DNA of 64,000 nt, taken from NCBI GenBank assembly GCA_946182825.1, contig CAMGZH010000008.1, positions 1 through 64,000 of the forward strand. The letters run 5' to 3'. Each line of letters starts with the position of its first letter. The first letter of the stretch is position 1. Of this stretch, positions 1-8,343 are shown piece by piece. Made by a program: the position numbers and the translations under genes. The notes beneath the pieces were generated by a model, which ran no database searches, was not told the origin of the DNA, and saw nothing but the letters and a program-made list of their open reading frames with translations. The DNA comes from an uncultured Lachnospiraceae bacterium (lineage in GTDB: Bacteria; Bacillota; Clostridia; Lachnospirales; Lachnospiraceae).

Positions 1-96
1 TCCAGCTATTACTTCTCTTTTTTTCATGAGCTGATTATTTCACAGCCCCTCTTTTTTATTGATTGAGAGTGTTTCTTTTTCTTTTTTCTTTTCTTG
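1..96. other. Left-edge intergenic segment
   Basis: No gene is visible here. A weak hairpin (GCTG/CAGC arms) followed by a T-rich run around 29-58 on the plus strand could terminate a rightward gene outside the window, and the pyrimidine-rich stretch follows the amt stop codon. Nothing firmer can be said. Confidence 0.3.
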
Positions 97-1959
97 TTAC
101 TCTACATCCTGCAGAGCTTCAATTCCTTCTTCGCCTGTACGCACCTTTACAACCCGGGCTACGTTATAAACGAAGATCTTACCATCACCGATATGTCCTG
201 TGTAAAGAGCCTTCTTGGCAGCCTCTACCACATCATCCACTGAGATCTTTCCGATGATGACCTCAACCTTTACCTTTGGAAGCAGGGTTGAATCTACGAT
301 AGCACCACGGTAACGCTCGGTAGAACCCTTCTGGATTCCACAACCCATAACCTGGCTCATTGTCATTCCGGATACACCCAACTGGTTCAATGCCTTCTTT
401 AATACATCAAACTTTGACAGACGACAGATAATGGTTACCTTATGCATTCCTGTTGCAAAAGCAGGATCAAGCGGAGCCTCCATTGATACAGGAACAGCTG
501 CCTTCTTCTGCGCTTCAGAAGCCTTGCTGTAGGAATCCTCTCCCAGGTAGGTTCCCTCGTCTCTTGAGCTTGTCATCTCTGCCTTTGCAGCGGCATTGAC
601 ACGTACTCTTTCCTTTCTGGACTTCGGAGTAACATCATCCTCTGCTCCAAGACCCAGATCCATCTTCTCGTTGATATCCAGCTCCATGTCTGTAACATCT
701 GAGATTGCAAATCCGGAGTAAGCCGTTGTAAGACCATGTTCGTGAACATCAAGACCTTCGATCTCGATCTCAGCCGGAACACGAAGTCCTACGAACATAT
801 CGATCAGCTTAAATACAACAAACATAACAATAAGAACATAAGCATCGATTGCAATGATACCAAGCGCCTGAACTCCAAGCTGGTGTACGCCGCCACCGTA
901 GAACAGTCCCTTGGCTACACCGTCACCACCGTTGGAGAACAGACCAACAGCCAGTGTACCCCAGATACCGTTTACCATATGAACAGAGATGGCACCAACC
1001 GGATCATCGATCTTTGCCACGTTATCAAAGAACTCAACTGAGAATACAACCAGAATACCTGCTACAAGTCCGATAATTGCTGCTCCTACAGGAGAAACAC
1101 AGTCACAGCCTGCTGTAATTGCTACAAGTCCTGCAAGGGCTGCGTTGAATGTCATGGAAACATCCGGCTTACCATAACGAAGCCAGGTAAATACCATTGC
1201 TACAACCGTTGCGATAGCTGCTGCAAGGTTTGTTGTCATAAATGCGGTTGATGCTGTAAATGCATCATCAGCTGTTGCCATTGCAACAGTAGAACCACCG
1301 TTAAATCCAAACCAGCAGAACCAGAGAATAAATACCCCCAGTGCCATTGCAAGTAAGTTATGACCAGGAATAGCACGAGCCTTGCCGTCCTTACCGTACT
1401 TACCGATACGAGGTCCAAGGATGGATGCTCCAAGACAAGCGATCACACCACCTACATTATGAACAACAGCAGATCCTGCAAAATCATGGAAGCCAAGGGA
1501 TGAGATCCAGCCGCCGCCCCATGCCCAGTGGCCGCTGATCGGGTAGATCAGAAGGGAGATTGCTGCAGAATAACAGCAGTAAGCCTTAAAGTTTGTTCGC
1601 TCTGCCATGGAACCGGAAACAATGGTGGAAGCCGTAGCACAGAACACCGTCTGGAAAATAACGAATGTCCAGAGTGGAATAGACTGCGGAACCGCACTGT
1701 TTTCTGCTGTGTACTTACCAAGTGTAAAGAAATCGATCCGGCCGAATAACGGGGCGGTGCTACCGAACATAAGACCAAAACCTATGATCCAAAAACACGG
1801 GGTTCCAATACAGAAATCCATCATGTTCTTCATTAAAATGTTACCGGTGTTTTTTGCTCTCGTCAGTCCTGCCTCACATAAAGCAAATCCTGCCTGCATG
1901 AAGTAGACCAACGCTGCCGCGATCAGCACCCATGCTACTGATGATACTTGAATATCCAT
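97..1959 (-). CDS. amt: Ammonium transporter fused to a P-II regulatory domain
   Basis: This is a 620-residue Amt-family ammonium channel in the cytoplasmic membrane with a GlnB/GlnK domain attached. Residues 1 to about 390 are the multi-spanning Amt part. A charged linker follows, and residues 505-620 form a complete P-II domain with YRGA, LPKVK, TGHIGDGKIFV and RTGEEG motifs. The P-II part aligns without gaps to E. coli GlnB, but the position of the uridylylated Tyr51 is Val, so control by uridylylation is unlikely; ATP, ADP and 2-oxoglutarate binding remain possible. In most bacteria a separate GlnK blocks the channel, so the fusion probably acts in cis. The start follows GGAGGAAGT. It is the last gene of the glnN-gltB-gltD-amt run and lies behind a hairpin-rich leader. 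Confidence 0.95.
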   Translation of the reverse strand: MDIQVSSVAWVLIAAALVYFMQAGFALCEAGLTRAKNTGNILMKNMMDFCIGTPCFWIIGFGLMFGSTAPLFGRIDFFTLGKYTAENSAVPQSIPLWTFVIFQTVFCATASTIVSGSMAERTNFKAYCCYSAAISLLIYPISGHWAWGGGWISSLGFHDFAGSAVVHNVGGVIACLGASILGPRIGKYGKDGKARAIPGHNLLAMALGVFILWFCWFGFNGGSTVAMATADDAFTASTAFMTTNLAAAIATVVAMVFTWLRYGKPDVSMTFNAALAGLVAITAGCDCVSPVGAAIIGLVAGILVVFSVEFFDNVAKIDDPVGAISVHMVNGIWGTLAVGLFSNGGDGVAKGLFYGGGVHQLGVQALGIIAIDAYVLIVMFVVFKLIDMFVGLRVPAEIEIEGLDVHEHGLTTAYSGFAISDVTDMELDINEKMDLGLGAEDDVTPKSRKERVRVNAAAKAEMTSSRDEGTYLGEDSYSKASEAQKKAAVPVSMEAPLDPAFATGMHKVTIICRLSKFDVLKKALNQLGVSGMTMSQVMGCGIQKGSTERYRGAIVDSTLLPKVKVEVIIGKISVDDVVEAAKKALYTGHIGDGKIFVYNVARVVKVRTGEEGIEALQDVE

Positions 1960-2013
1960 ACTTCCTCCTTACTAAGACGGGTTCAGGGCCCATCCCCTAC
2001 CGTTACCTTCTCC

Positions 2014-2035
2014 CAGCAGGGCCTGATCCCTGCTG
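2014..2035 (-). promoter_or_regulatory. Leader hairpin just upstream of amt
   Basis: An 8-bp perfect stem (CAGCAGGG/CCCTGCTG) with the six-base loop ATCAGG lies downstream of the second terminator-like hairpin and upstream of the amt ribosome binding site. It has no U-run, so it is not a terminator. It could stabilise the mRNA or be a protein target. Confidence 0.5.
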
Positions 2036-2039
2036 TTAT

Positions 2040-2079
2040 AAAAGAAAAGAGCTCCGTTTCCCGATACAGTCCCGGAACT
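2040..2079 (-). terminator. Second terminator-like hairpin in the amt leader
   Basis: Arms AGTTCCG and CGGAGCT are followed by CTTTTCTTTT on the minus strand. The hairpin lies after the gltD terminator and before amt, with no clear promoter in between, so amt transcription seems to need readthrough. The upstream hairpin at 2078-2119 abuts its 5' arm and could compete with it. Confidence 0.6.
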
Positions 2080-2119
2080 TCTTTATTTCATAGAACGTTG
2101 TTTCTATAAAATAAAGAAG
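2078..2119 (-). promoter_or_regulatory. Long hairpin between two terminators (possible antiterminator)
   Basis: An 18-bp A/T-rich stem, with a single G-U pair, closes a six-base loop ACAACG. Its 5' arm consists of the U-run and outer 3' arm of the upstream terminator. Its 3' arm ends exactly where the next terminator stem begins. This overlap is what a switch between termination and readthrough would need. The regulator is unknown. Confidence 0.5.
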
Positions 2120-2147
2120 CTCCGTCACCCTGATTAGGTCACGAAGC
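2108..2147 (-). terminator. Terminator after gltD
   Basis: The stem GCTTCGTGACC/GGTGACGGAGC has one mismatch and one wobble pair, and is followed by TTCTTTATTTT. It lies 27 bases past the gltD stop. It either ends gltBD transcripts or partly attenuates reading into amt. Confidence 0.7.
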
Positions 2148-2174
2148 TCCTTTGCTTCTTACGTATAATTTTTA

Positions 2175-3740
2175 TTACAGGTTAGAATATCCCATCAGAT
2201 ATTCGTCCACTGCCTTTGCACAGCTGCGGCCTTCATAGATTGCCCATACAACAAGGCTCTGTCCACGATGCATATCACCTGCTGTGAATACCCCGGGAAC
2301 ACAGGTCTGATATTCATTCTCCATGTATTCCGCTTTTGTATTCTTTGCCTCCGGATCTGTAACAGTCGCAACACGGTTACGACCGTCCAGTTTCACACCG
2401 AATGCCTTTGTTACATACTCTTCAGCACCAAGGAATCCTGCTGCGATCAAAAGGATCTGACATGGAATGGTCTTCTCTGATCCTTCCACATATACCAGCT
2501 TACCATCCTTGAATGCAACCTTTACCGTGGTGATCTCTTTCAGATTACCCTTGTCATCCGTTGCAACAGACTTAACGGTGGTCTCATAGACTCTCGGATC
2601 CTGTCCGAAGACTTCAATCGCCTCCTCATGACCGTAATCTGTCTTTAAGACTCTCGGCCACTGTGGCCACGGATTGTTTGCAGCTCTCTGAACCGGTGGC
2701 TTTGGCATCATCTCTAATGCTGTTACAGACTTACAACCATGTCGGATTACAGTTCCAATACAGTCATTACCGGTATCACCGCCACCAACAACTACAACAT
2801 CCTTGCCCTTGGCAGAAATGTAATCACTTCCGGACAGAAGATGTTTTGTCGTAGATGTCAAAAAATCAACGGCATAGTATACACCGGATACCTGGGAAAG
2901 ATCTGCCGCCTTCTTATTCGCTGCCTTTGTCTTACCCTGGATCTCTCCTGTCAGAGGACGAGCCTTCTTGGCTCCGCAACACAGAACAACCGCATCGTAG
3001 GTCTCTTTCAGCTCTTTTACAAGCGCCTCATCCACATTGACAGACGTCTTAAATACAACACCCTCTTCTTCCATCAGCTTCTGACGGCGGGCAATCACAG
3101 ATTTATCCAGCTTCATATTCGGAATACCGTACATCAGAAGTCCTCCGATCCGGTCTTCTCTTTCGAATACAGTAACAGAATGTCCTCTATGATTTAAGGT
3201 GTCAGCGGTTGCCAGTCCACTGGGGCCGGCACCGATCACTGCAATCTTCTTACCGCTGCGGATCTCAGGAATCTGCGGCTGTACAACACCTTCTGCAAAA
3301 GCCTTCTCGATCAGCCAAAGCTCATTATCATGGATCGTCACCGCACTTACCGGTGATGTTGTAGAAGATGAAAGCTCCTCACTGTACTGTCCATTGATAC
3401 ATGCCTTCTCACAGAGCGCCGGACATACACGACCGGTAAACTCCGGGAAGTTACTGGTCTGATGCAGTCTGGAATAAGCATGTGCCGTATTGCCACGATA
3501 GATCATATCATTCCACTCCGGAATCAGATTATGAAGTGGACAACCGGTCACCATACCGTTCAGCTTCATTGCTGACTGACAGAACGGAACTCCACAGTTC
3601 ATGCAACGTGCAGCCTGCTCCTGACGAGCTTCATCATCTAAGGGCTTATGGAACTCTTCAAAGTTCTTAATACGCTCCGCAACCGGAACATCATAGTTAT
3701 TCACACGATCAAATTCTAAAAATCCTGTTGGCTTTCCCAT
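2175..3740 (-). CDS. gltD: Glutamate synthase small (beta) subunit
   Basis: This NADPH-binding subunit of GOGAT passes electrons to GltB so that glutamine plus 2-oxoglutarate give two glutamates. The 521-residue protein starts MGKPTGF. The N-terminal cysteine motifs CMNCGVPFC and GCPLHN are those that bind [4Fe-4S] clusters. Two dinucleotide-binding folds follow: GAGPSGLATA for FAD and GGGDTGNDC for NADPH. The C-terminal GVFTAGD motif is typical. It is slightly longer than the usual 470-490 residues because of an insertion in the middle region. Its ATG overlaps the gltB stop by one base (TAATG), so translation of the two subunits is coupled. It ends just before a leader region that precedes amt. 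Confidence 0.96.
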   Translation of the reverse strand: MGKPTGFLEFDRVNNYDVPVAERIKNFEEFHKPLDDEARQEQAARCMNCGVPFCQSAMKLNGMVTGCPLHNLIPEWNDMIYRGNTAHAYSRLHQTSNFPEFTGRVCPALCEKACINGQYSEELSSSTTSPVSAVTIHDNELWLIEKAFAEGVVQPQIPEIRSGKKIAVIGAGPSGLATADTLNHRGHSVTVFEREDRIGGLLMYGIPNMKLDKSVIARRQKLMEEEGVVFKTSVNVDEALVKELKETYDAVVLCCGAKKARPLTGEIQGKTKAANKKAADLSQVSGVYYAVDFLTSTTKHLLSGSDYISAKGKDVVVVGGGDTGNDCIGTVIRHGCKSVTALEMMPKPPVQRAANNPWPQWPRVLKTDYGHEEAIEVFGQDPRVYETTVKSVATDDKGNLKEITTVKVAFKDGKLVYVEGSEKTIPCQILLIAAGFLGAEEYVTKAFGVKLDGRNRVATVTDPEAKNTKAEYMENEYQTCVPGVFTAGDMHRGQSLVVWAIYEGRSCAKAVDEYLMGYSNL

Positions 3741-6700
3741 TATGCGCTCACCTCCCGAAATGCTTCATATACGGCATTCTCATGGGAGATGCCCTGCTCT
3801 TCGTACTTACTGATTGCTGTCAGCATTCTCTGATAATCGTCCGGAACAATCTTCTTAAAGCTTGATACATACTTCTCCGGATTATCCAGGATCTTCTGAG
3901 CCTTTGCTGAACCTGTTGCCTCCACATAATCCTTAAGGATCGCGGTAAGCTCTGCAATATCATACTTATCGGTGAGCTCCTGAAGAGTATCCATTTCCTT
4001 ATTCATTCTTCTATATAAACTATGGTCTTCATCCAGAACATATGCAATTCCGCCGCTCATTCCGGCTGCAAAGTTCTTTCCTGTGTCACCTAAGATGACT
4101 GCACGACCACCTGTCATATACTCTAAACCATGGTCACCACATCCCTCGGCAACAAGTGTTGCTCCAGAATTACGAACACCGAAACGTTCTCCGGCGATAC
4201 CACAGGCATAAATCTTACCGGCTGTAGCTCCATAACCTGCCACATTACCGATCACTATATTGTCCTCCGGTGTAAATGCTGCATCCTTAGCCGGTGCAAC
4301 GATAACCTTTCCTCCTGAAAGACCTTTTCCAAAACCATCATTTGCATCACCTGTTAAACGGATCGTGACACCCTTCGGAAGGAAGGCACCGAAGGATTGT
4401 CCGCCACCGCCTCTAGCTTCGATTACAAATGTATCATCTGCCAGAGAGTCCCCGAACTTCTCTGTGACCTCAGAACCGAAGATGGTTCCAAAAGCACGAT
4501 CCGTACTGGACACAGTCACTGATGCATGGTGAACTGCCTTTTTGTCTCCTGCCAGGGCATCAGCAAAGGTTGGTAAAAGCTCTTTCATATCCATTGTCTC
4601 TTCCAACTTGAAGTCATAAGCCTTTGCAGGATTAAAGTGTGCCAATTCTCTGTCTGCCATGATCTCCTCTGCACTCTTGGTTGTAAGAAGAGGAGCAAGA
4701 TCCACACCTTCCGGTGCATTATCTCTGACTGCCAGACAATCTGTTCTACCGATCATCTCCTTAAGAGACTTAAAGCCAAGCTCCGCCATGATCTCACGAA
4801 GCTGCTGAGCGATAAATGTCATGAAGTTCATAACATACTCAGGCTTACCGGCAAAACGTGCACGAAGTTTTTCATTCTGGGTTGCGATACCAGCAGGACA
4901 TGTATCCTTGCTGCAGACACGCATCATCATACAACCCATGGTTACAAGGGGAGCTGTTGCAAAACCATACTCCTCTGCACCCAGAAGTGCCGCGATAGCA
5001 ACATCACGACCACTCATAAGCTTACCATCCGTCTCAATGATAACCTGATCACGAAGACCGTTATCCTTTAAGCACTGATGTGCCTCTGCCACACCAAGCT
5101 CCCATGGAAGTCCGGCATTATGAACAGAAGACAATGGAGCCGCACCGGTTCCTCCGTCATATCCTGAGATCAGGATGACCTGAGCACCTGCCTTTGCAAC
5201 ACCACTGGCAATGGTACCAACACCATTCTCACTTACCAGCTTAACGGAGATCCTTGCCTTACGGTTGGCATTCTTAAGATCCCAGATCAGCTGCGCCAGA
5301 TCCTCAATGGAATATATATCATGATGAGGCGGTGGCGAAATAAGGGCAACACCCGGTGTAGAGAATCTGGTGGAAGCTACCCAAGGGTAAACCTTCTTAC
5401 CCGGAAGATGTCCACCTTCGCCCGGCTTTGCACCCTGTGCCATCTTGATCTGAATCTCGTTTGCTGAATTCAGATAAGCAGATGTAACACCAAAACGTCC
5501 GGAAGCAACCTGCTTGATGGCAGAATTTCTCTCCGTACCATAACGGGCCGGATCTTCTCCACCCTCACCGGTGTTACTCTTACCGCCTAAGCGGTTCATA
5601 GCGATGGCCAGTGTCTCATGTGCTTCCTGAGAAAGAGAACCGTAACTCATAGCACCGGTCTTAAAATGCTTAACGATCTCCTCCACCGGCTCAACCTGAT
5701 CCAGTGGAACCGGCTTGCCTGCAGGAACCATACGAAGAAGGCTTCGCAGGGTATGGGCTCTGTCCTCGTCATCCACCATATCGGTGTACTCCTTGAACAT
5801 CTTATAGTCCCCGGTCTTACATGCCTGCTGCAGTGTAACAATGGTCTTAGGATCATACATATGATCCTCTGCCTTGGCACCACTGCGGAGACTGTGTGCT
5901 CCCAGAGATTCCAATGTTGTATCAATGGATAAGGACAATGGATCAAAGGCCTTGTTATGTCTTTCCTTTGCCTGCTCTCCGATCTCTTTCAGACCGATTC
6001 CTCCAACCGGGGAAATAACACCTGTAAAGTAGTCATCCATCAGCTTCTGATCAAGGCCTACCGCCTCAAAGATCCTTGCTGACTGATAAGACTGGATGGT
6101 AGAAATACCCATCTTTGCTGCAATCTTAACCACGCCGTTTAAGAGTGCCTTATTGTAGTCATCAATAGCTGTGTGGTAATCCTTATCCAGGATACCAAGG
6201 TCGATCAGCTCTGCAATACACTCATGGGCAAGATACGGATTGATTGCTCTTGCACCGAAGCCAAGGAGTGTAGCGATCTGATGAACATCACGCGGCTCCG
6301 CACTCTCTAAGATCAGTGATACCGCTGTACGCTTCTTGGTGCGAACCAGATGCTGCTCAACAGAAGACACTGCCAGAAGAGACGGGATCGCCATATGGTT
6401 CTCGTCGACTCCACGGTCGGAAAGGATCAGGATATTCTTTCCCTTTGCATAAGCACGGTCAACAGCAAGATTCAACTGATCCAATGCCTTCTTCAGAGAT
6501 GTATTCTTGTAGTAAAGCATAGAAATCGTCTCAGTTGCAAAACCCGGCTGATCAAGTGCCTTGATCTTGATCAGGTCAACACCTGTCAGGATCGGATTCT
6601 TAACCTCTAATACACGGCAGTTGGTACCTTTTTCAGAAAGAAGGTCACCATCCGATCCGATGTATACGGTCGTATCCGTAACAATCTTCTCACGAAGAGA

Positions 6701-8269
6701 ATCGATTGGCGGGTTTGTGACCTGAGCAAACAGCTGCTTAAAATAATCAAACAGCAACGGCCCACGCTTGGAAAGAACGGCAAGAGGAGTATCATGTCCC
6801 ATGGAAACCGTAGCCTCTACACCATTGGTTGCCATCGGCATAATGCCTTCTTTTACATCTTCATATGTATATCCAAACGCCTTATACAGGCGATCTCTCA
6901 TTTTCTGATCATAAACCGGGATCTTATGATTTGGAATCTTTAACTTGCTAAGGTGCTTCATGTTCTGGTCAACCCACTCACCATACGGGCTCTGGGTTGC
7001 ATAATGCTCCTTACACTCCTCATCACTGATGATCCTTCCCTCTTTTGTATTGACAAGAAGGATCTTACCCGGCTCAAGACGGGACTTTTTCACTACATGT
7101 GCTTCCGGAATATCCAGAACACCCACCTCAGAAGAAAGGATCAGTCGCTTGTCATCTGTTACATAGTAACGGGATGGACGAAGTCCGTTACGATCCAGAG
7201 TTGCTCCAAGGACTTCACCATCGGTGAACAGGATTGCTGCCGGGCCGTCCCATGGCTCCATCATAGTCGCATAGTAGTGATAAAAATCTTTCTTTTCACG
7301 GCTCATGGAACTGTCATGTCTCCATGGTTCCGGAACGATTGCCATCATGGCAAGGGGAAGCTCCATACCGCTCATGTATAAATACTCTAAGGTATTATCC
7401 AGCATTGCTGAGTCAGAACCGGATGCATGTACCACCGGATAAACCTTATCGATATCATCACCCCAGGCATCCGCGCTCATGGTCTCCTCACGTGCAAGCA
7501 TACGATCGATATTACCACGGATGGTATTGATCTCACCGTTGTGGGCGATCATACGGTACGGATGTGCTCTCTCCCAGCTTGGGGTCGTATTCGTGGAAAA
7601 TCGTGAATGGACAACAGCAATTGCAGTCTCGTAATCCTTATCCTGAAGGTCACCGTAAAACTTACGAAGCTGACCTACCAGGAACATTCCCTTGTAGACA
7701 ATGGTACGGCTGGACATGGAGCAGACATAGGTCTCCTCAGAGCTCTGCTCAAATTCTCTTCTGAGAACATAGAGCTTACGCTCAAATTCCATTCCTGTCT
7801 CAACCTGTTCCGGACATTTCAGGAAACACTGCTCGATACATGGCATACAGTCTAAAGCTGCCTTACCAAGGATCTTCTCGGATACAGGAACACTTCTCCA
7901 TCCAAGAACCTCGATTCCGTCCTTTTCAGCGATCACTTCCAAGAGACGCTTCTCCATGGTTCTTTTCAGTTTGTCCTGCGGCATAAAGCACATTGCGATA
8001 CCATAGCGCCCTGCCTCCGGCAGTGTTACGTCTTTCTCGCCTGCGACCTTACGGAAAAATCCGTCAGAGATCTGTGCCAAGATTCCTACTCCGTCTCCCA
8101 CCTTGCCGGTTGCATCTTTACCGGCGCGGTGTTCGAGCTTTTCTACGATGTGCAGAGCATCATCTAAAACTCTATGGTCACGGTGTCCATCGATGTTTAC
8201 GACAGCTCCGATTCCACAAGCGTCATGATCCTGCCACTTGTTCTGCAAATTGGGTGCTGATCCTTTCAT
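3740..8269 (-). CDS. gltB: Glutamate synthase large (alpha) subunit
   Basis: The 1509-residue alpha subunit of GOGAT has the expected length. A class II glutamine amidotransferase domain begins at Cys18 (ACGIGAV), which would become the N-terminal nucleophile after removal of a 17-residue propeptide. A central domain and the FMN-binding synthase barrel follow; the barrel carries the [3Fe-4S] cysteines in CMMMRVCSKDTCPAG. The C-terminal glycine-rich beta-helix (GGAVILG-type repeats) closes the protein. It sits 68 bases downstream of glnN with no terminator between them, and is coupled to gltD. Glutamine made by GlnN would thus be used by GltBD from the same transcription unit. The start follows GGAAGGAAGATT. 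Confidence 0.97.
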   Translation of the reverse strand: MKGSAPNLQNKWQDHDACGIGAVVNIDGHRDHRVLDDALHIVEKLEHRAGKDATGKVGDGVGILAQISDGFFRKVAGEKDVTLPEAGRYGIAMCFMPQDKLKRTMEKRLLEVIAEKDGIEVLGWRSVPVSEKILGKAALDCMPCIEQCFLKCPEQVETGMEFERKLYVLRREFEQSSEETYVCSMSSRTIVYKGMFLVGQLRKFYGDLQDKDYETAIAVVHSRFSTNTTPSWERAHPYRMIAHNGEINTIRGNIDRMLAREETMSADAWGDDIDKVYPVVHASGSDSAMLDNTLEYLYMSGMELPLAMMAIVPEPWRHDSSMSREKKDFYHYYATMMEPWDGPAAILFTDGEVLGATLDRNGLRPSRYYVTDDKRLILSSEVGVLDIPEAHVVKKSRLEPGKILLVNTKEGRIISDEECKEHYATQSPYGEWVDQNMKHLSKLKIPNHKIPVYDQKMRDRLYKAFGYTYEDVKEGIMPMATNGVEATVSMGHDTPLAVLSKRGPLLFDYFKQLFAQVTNPPIDSLREKIVTDTTVYIGSDGDLLSEKGTNCRVLEVKNPILTGVDLIKIKALDQPGFATETISMLYYKNTSLKKALDQLNLAVDRAYAKGKNILILSDRGVDENHMAIPSLLAVSSVEQHLVRTKKRTAVSLILESAEPRDVHQIATLLGFGARAINPYLAHECIAELIDLGILDKDYHTAIDDYNKALLNGVVKIAAKMGISTIQSYQSARIFEAVGLDQKLMDDYFTGVISPVGGIGLKEIGEQAKERHNKAFDPLSLSIDTTLESLGAHSLRSGAKAEDHMYDPKTIVTLQQACKTGDYKMFKEYTDMVDDEDRAHTLRSLLRMVPAGKPVPLDQVEPVEEIVKHFKTGAMSYGSLSQEAHETLAIAMNRLGGKSNTGEGGEDPARYGTERNSAIKQVASGRFGVTSAYLNSANEIQIKMAQGAKPGEGGHLPGKKVYPWVASTRFSTPGVALISPPPHHDIYSIEDLAQLIWDLKNANRKARISVKLVSENGVGTIASGVAKAGAQVILISGYDGGTGAAPLSSVHNAGLPWELGVAEAHQCLKDNGLRDQVIIETDGKLMSGRDVAIAALLGAEEYGFATAPLVTMGCMMMRVCSKDTCPAGIATQNEKLRARFAGKPEYVMNFMTFIAQQLREIMAELGFKSLKEMIGRTDCLAVRDNAPEGVDLAPLLTTKSAEEIMADRELAHFNPAKAYDFKLEETMDMKELLPTFADALAGDKKAVHHASVTVSSTDRAFGTIFGSEVTEKFGDSLADDTFVIEARGGGGQSFGAFLPKGVTIRLTGDANDGFGKGLSGGKVIVAPAKDAAFTPEDNIVIGNVAGYGATAGKIYACGIAGERFGVRNSGATLVAEGCGDHGLEYMTGGRAVILGDTGKNFAAGMSGGIAYVLDEDHSLYRRMNKEMDTLQELTDKYDIAELTAILKDYVEATGSAKAQKILDNPEKYVSSFKKIVPDDYQRMLTAISKYEEQGISHENAVYEAFREVSA

Positions 8270-8325
8270 AATCTTCCTTCCTTTTTCTACTCTCTATTTC
8301 AAATCTTCTTTGAGTACGTTTAAGT

Positions 8326-8343
8326 CTCGCGGAGCGTTTATCT
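8326..8343. repeat. 18-bp copy of an intergenic repeat segment
   Basis: The 18 bases ctcgcggagcgtttatct occur here, across the glnN stop codon, and again exactly at 27929-27946 within a larger intergenic repeat upstream of htrA. An 18-mer is unlikely to recur by chance in 64 kb. The glnN reading frame seems to have taken its last two codons and stop from this segment. Confidence 0.7.

Noticed and set aside
736-1041. Plus-strand open frames inside amt and similar shadow frames elsewhere
   Set aside because: They lie antisense to long conserved genes, lack ribosome binding sites and encode low-complexity or nonsense-like sequence.
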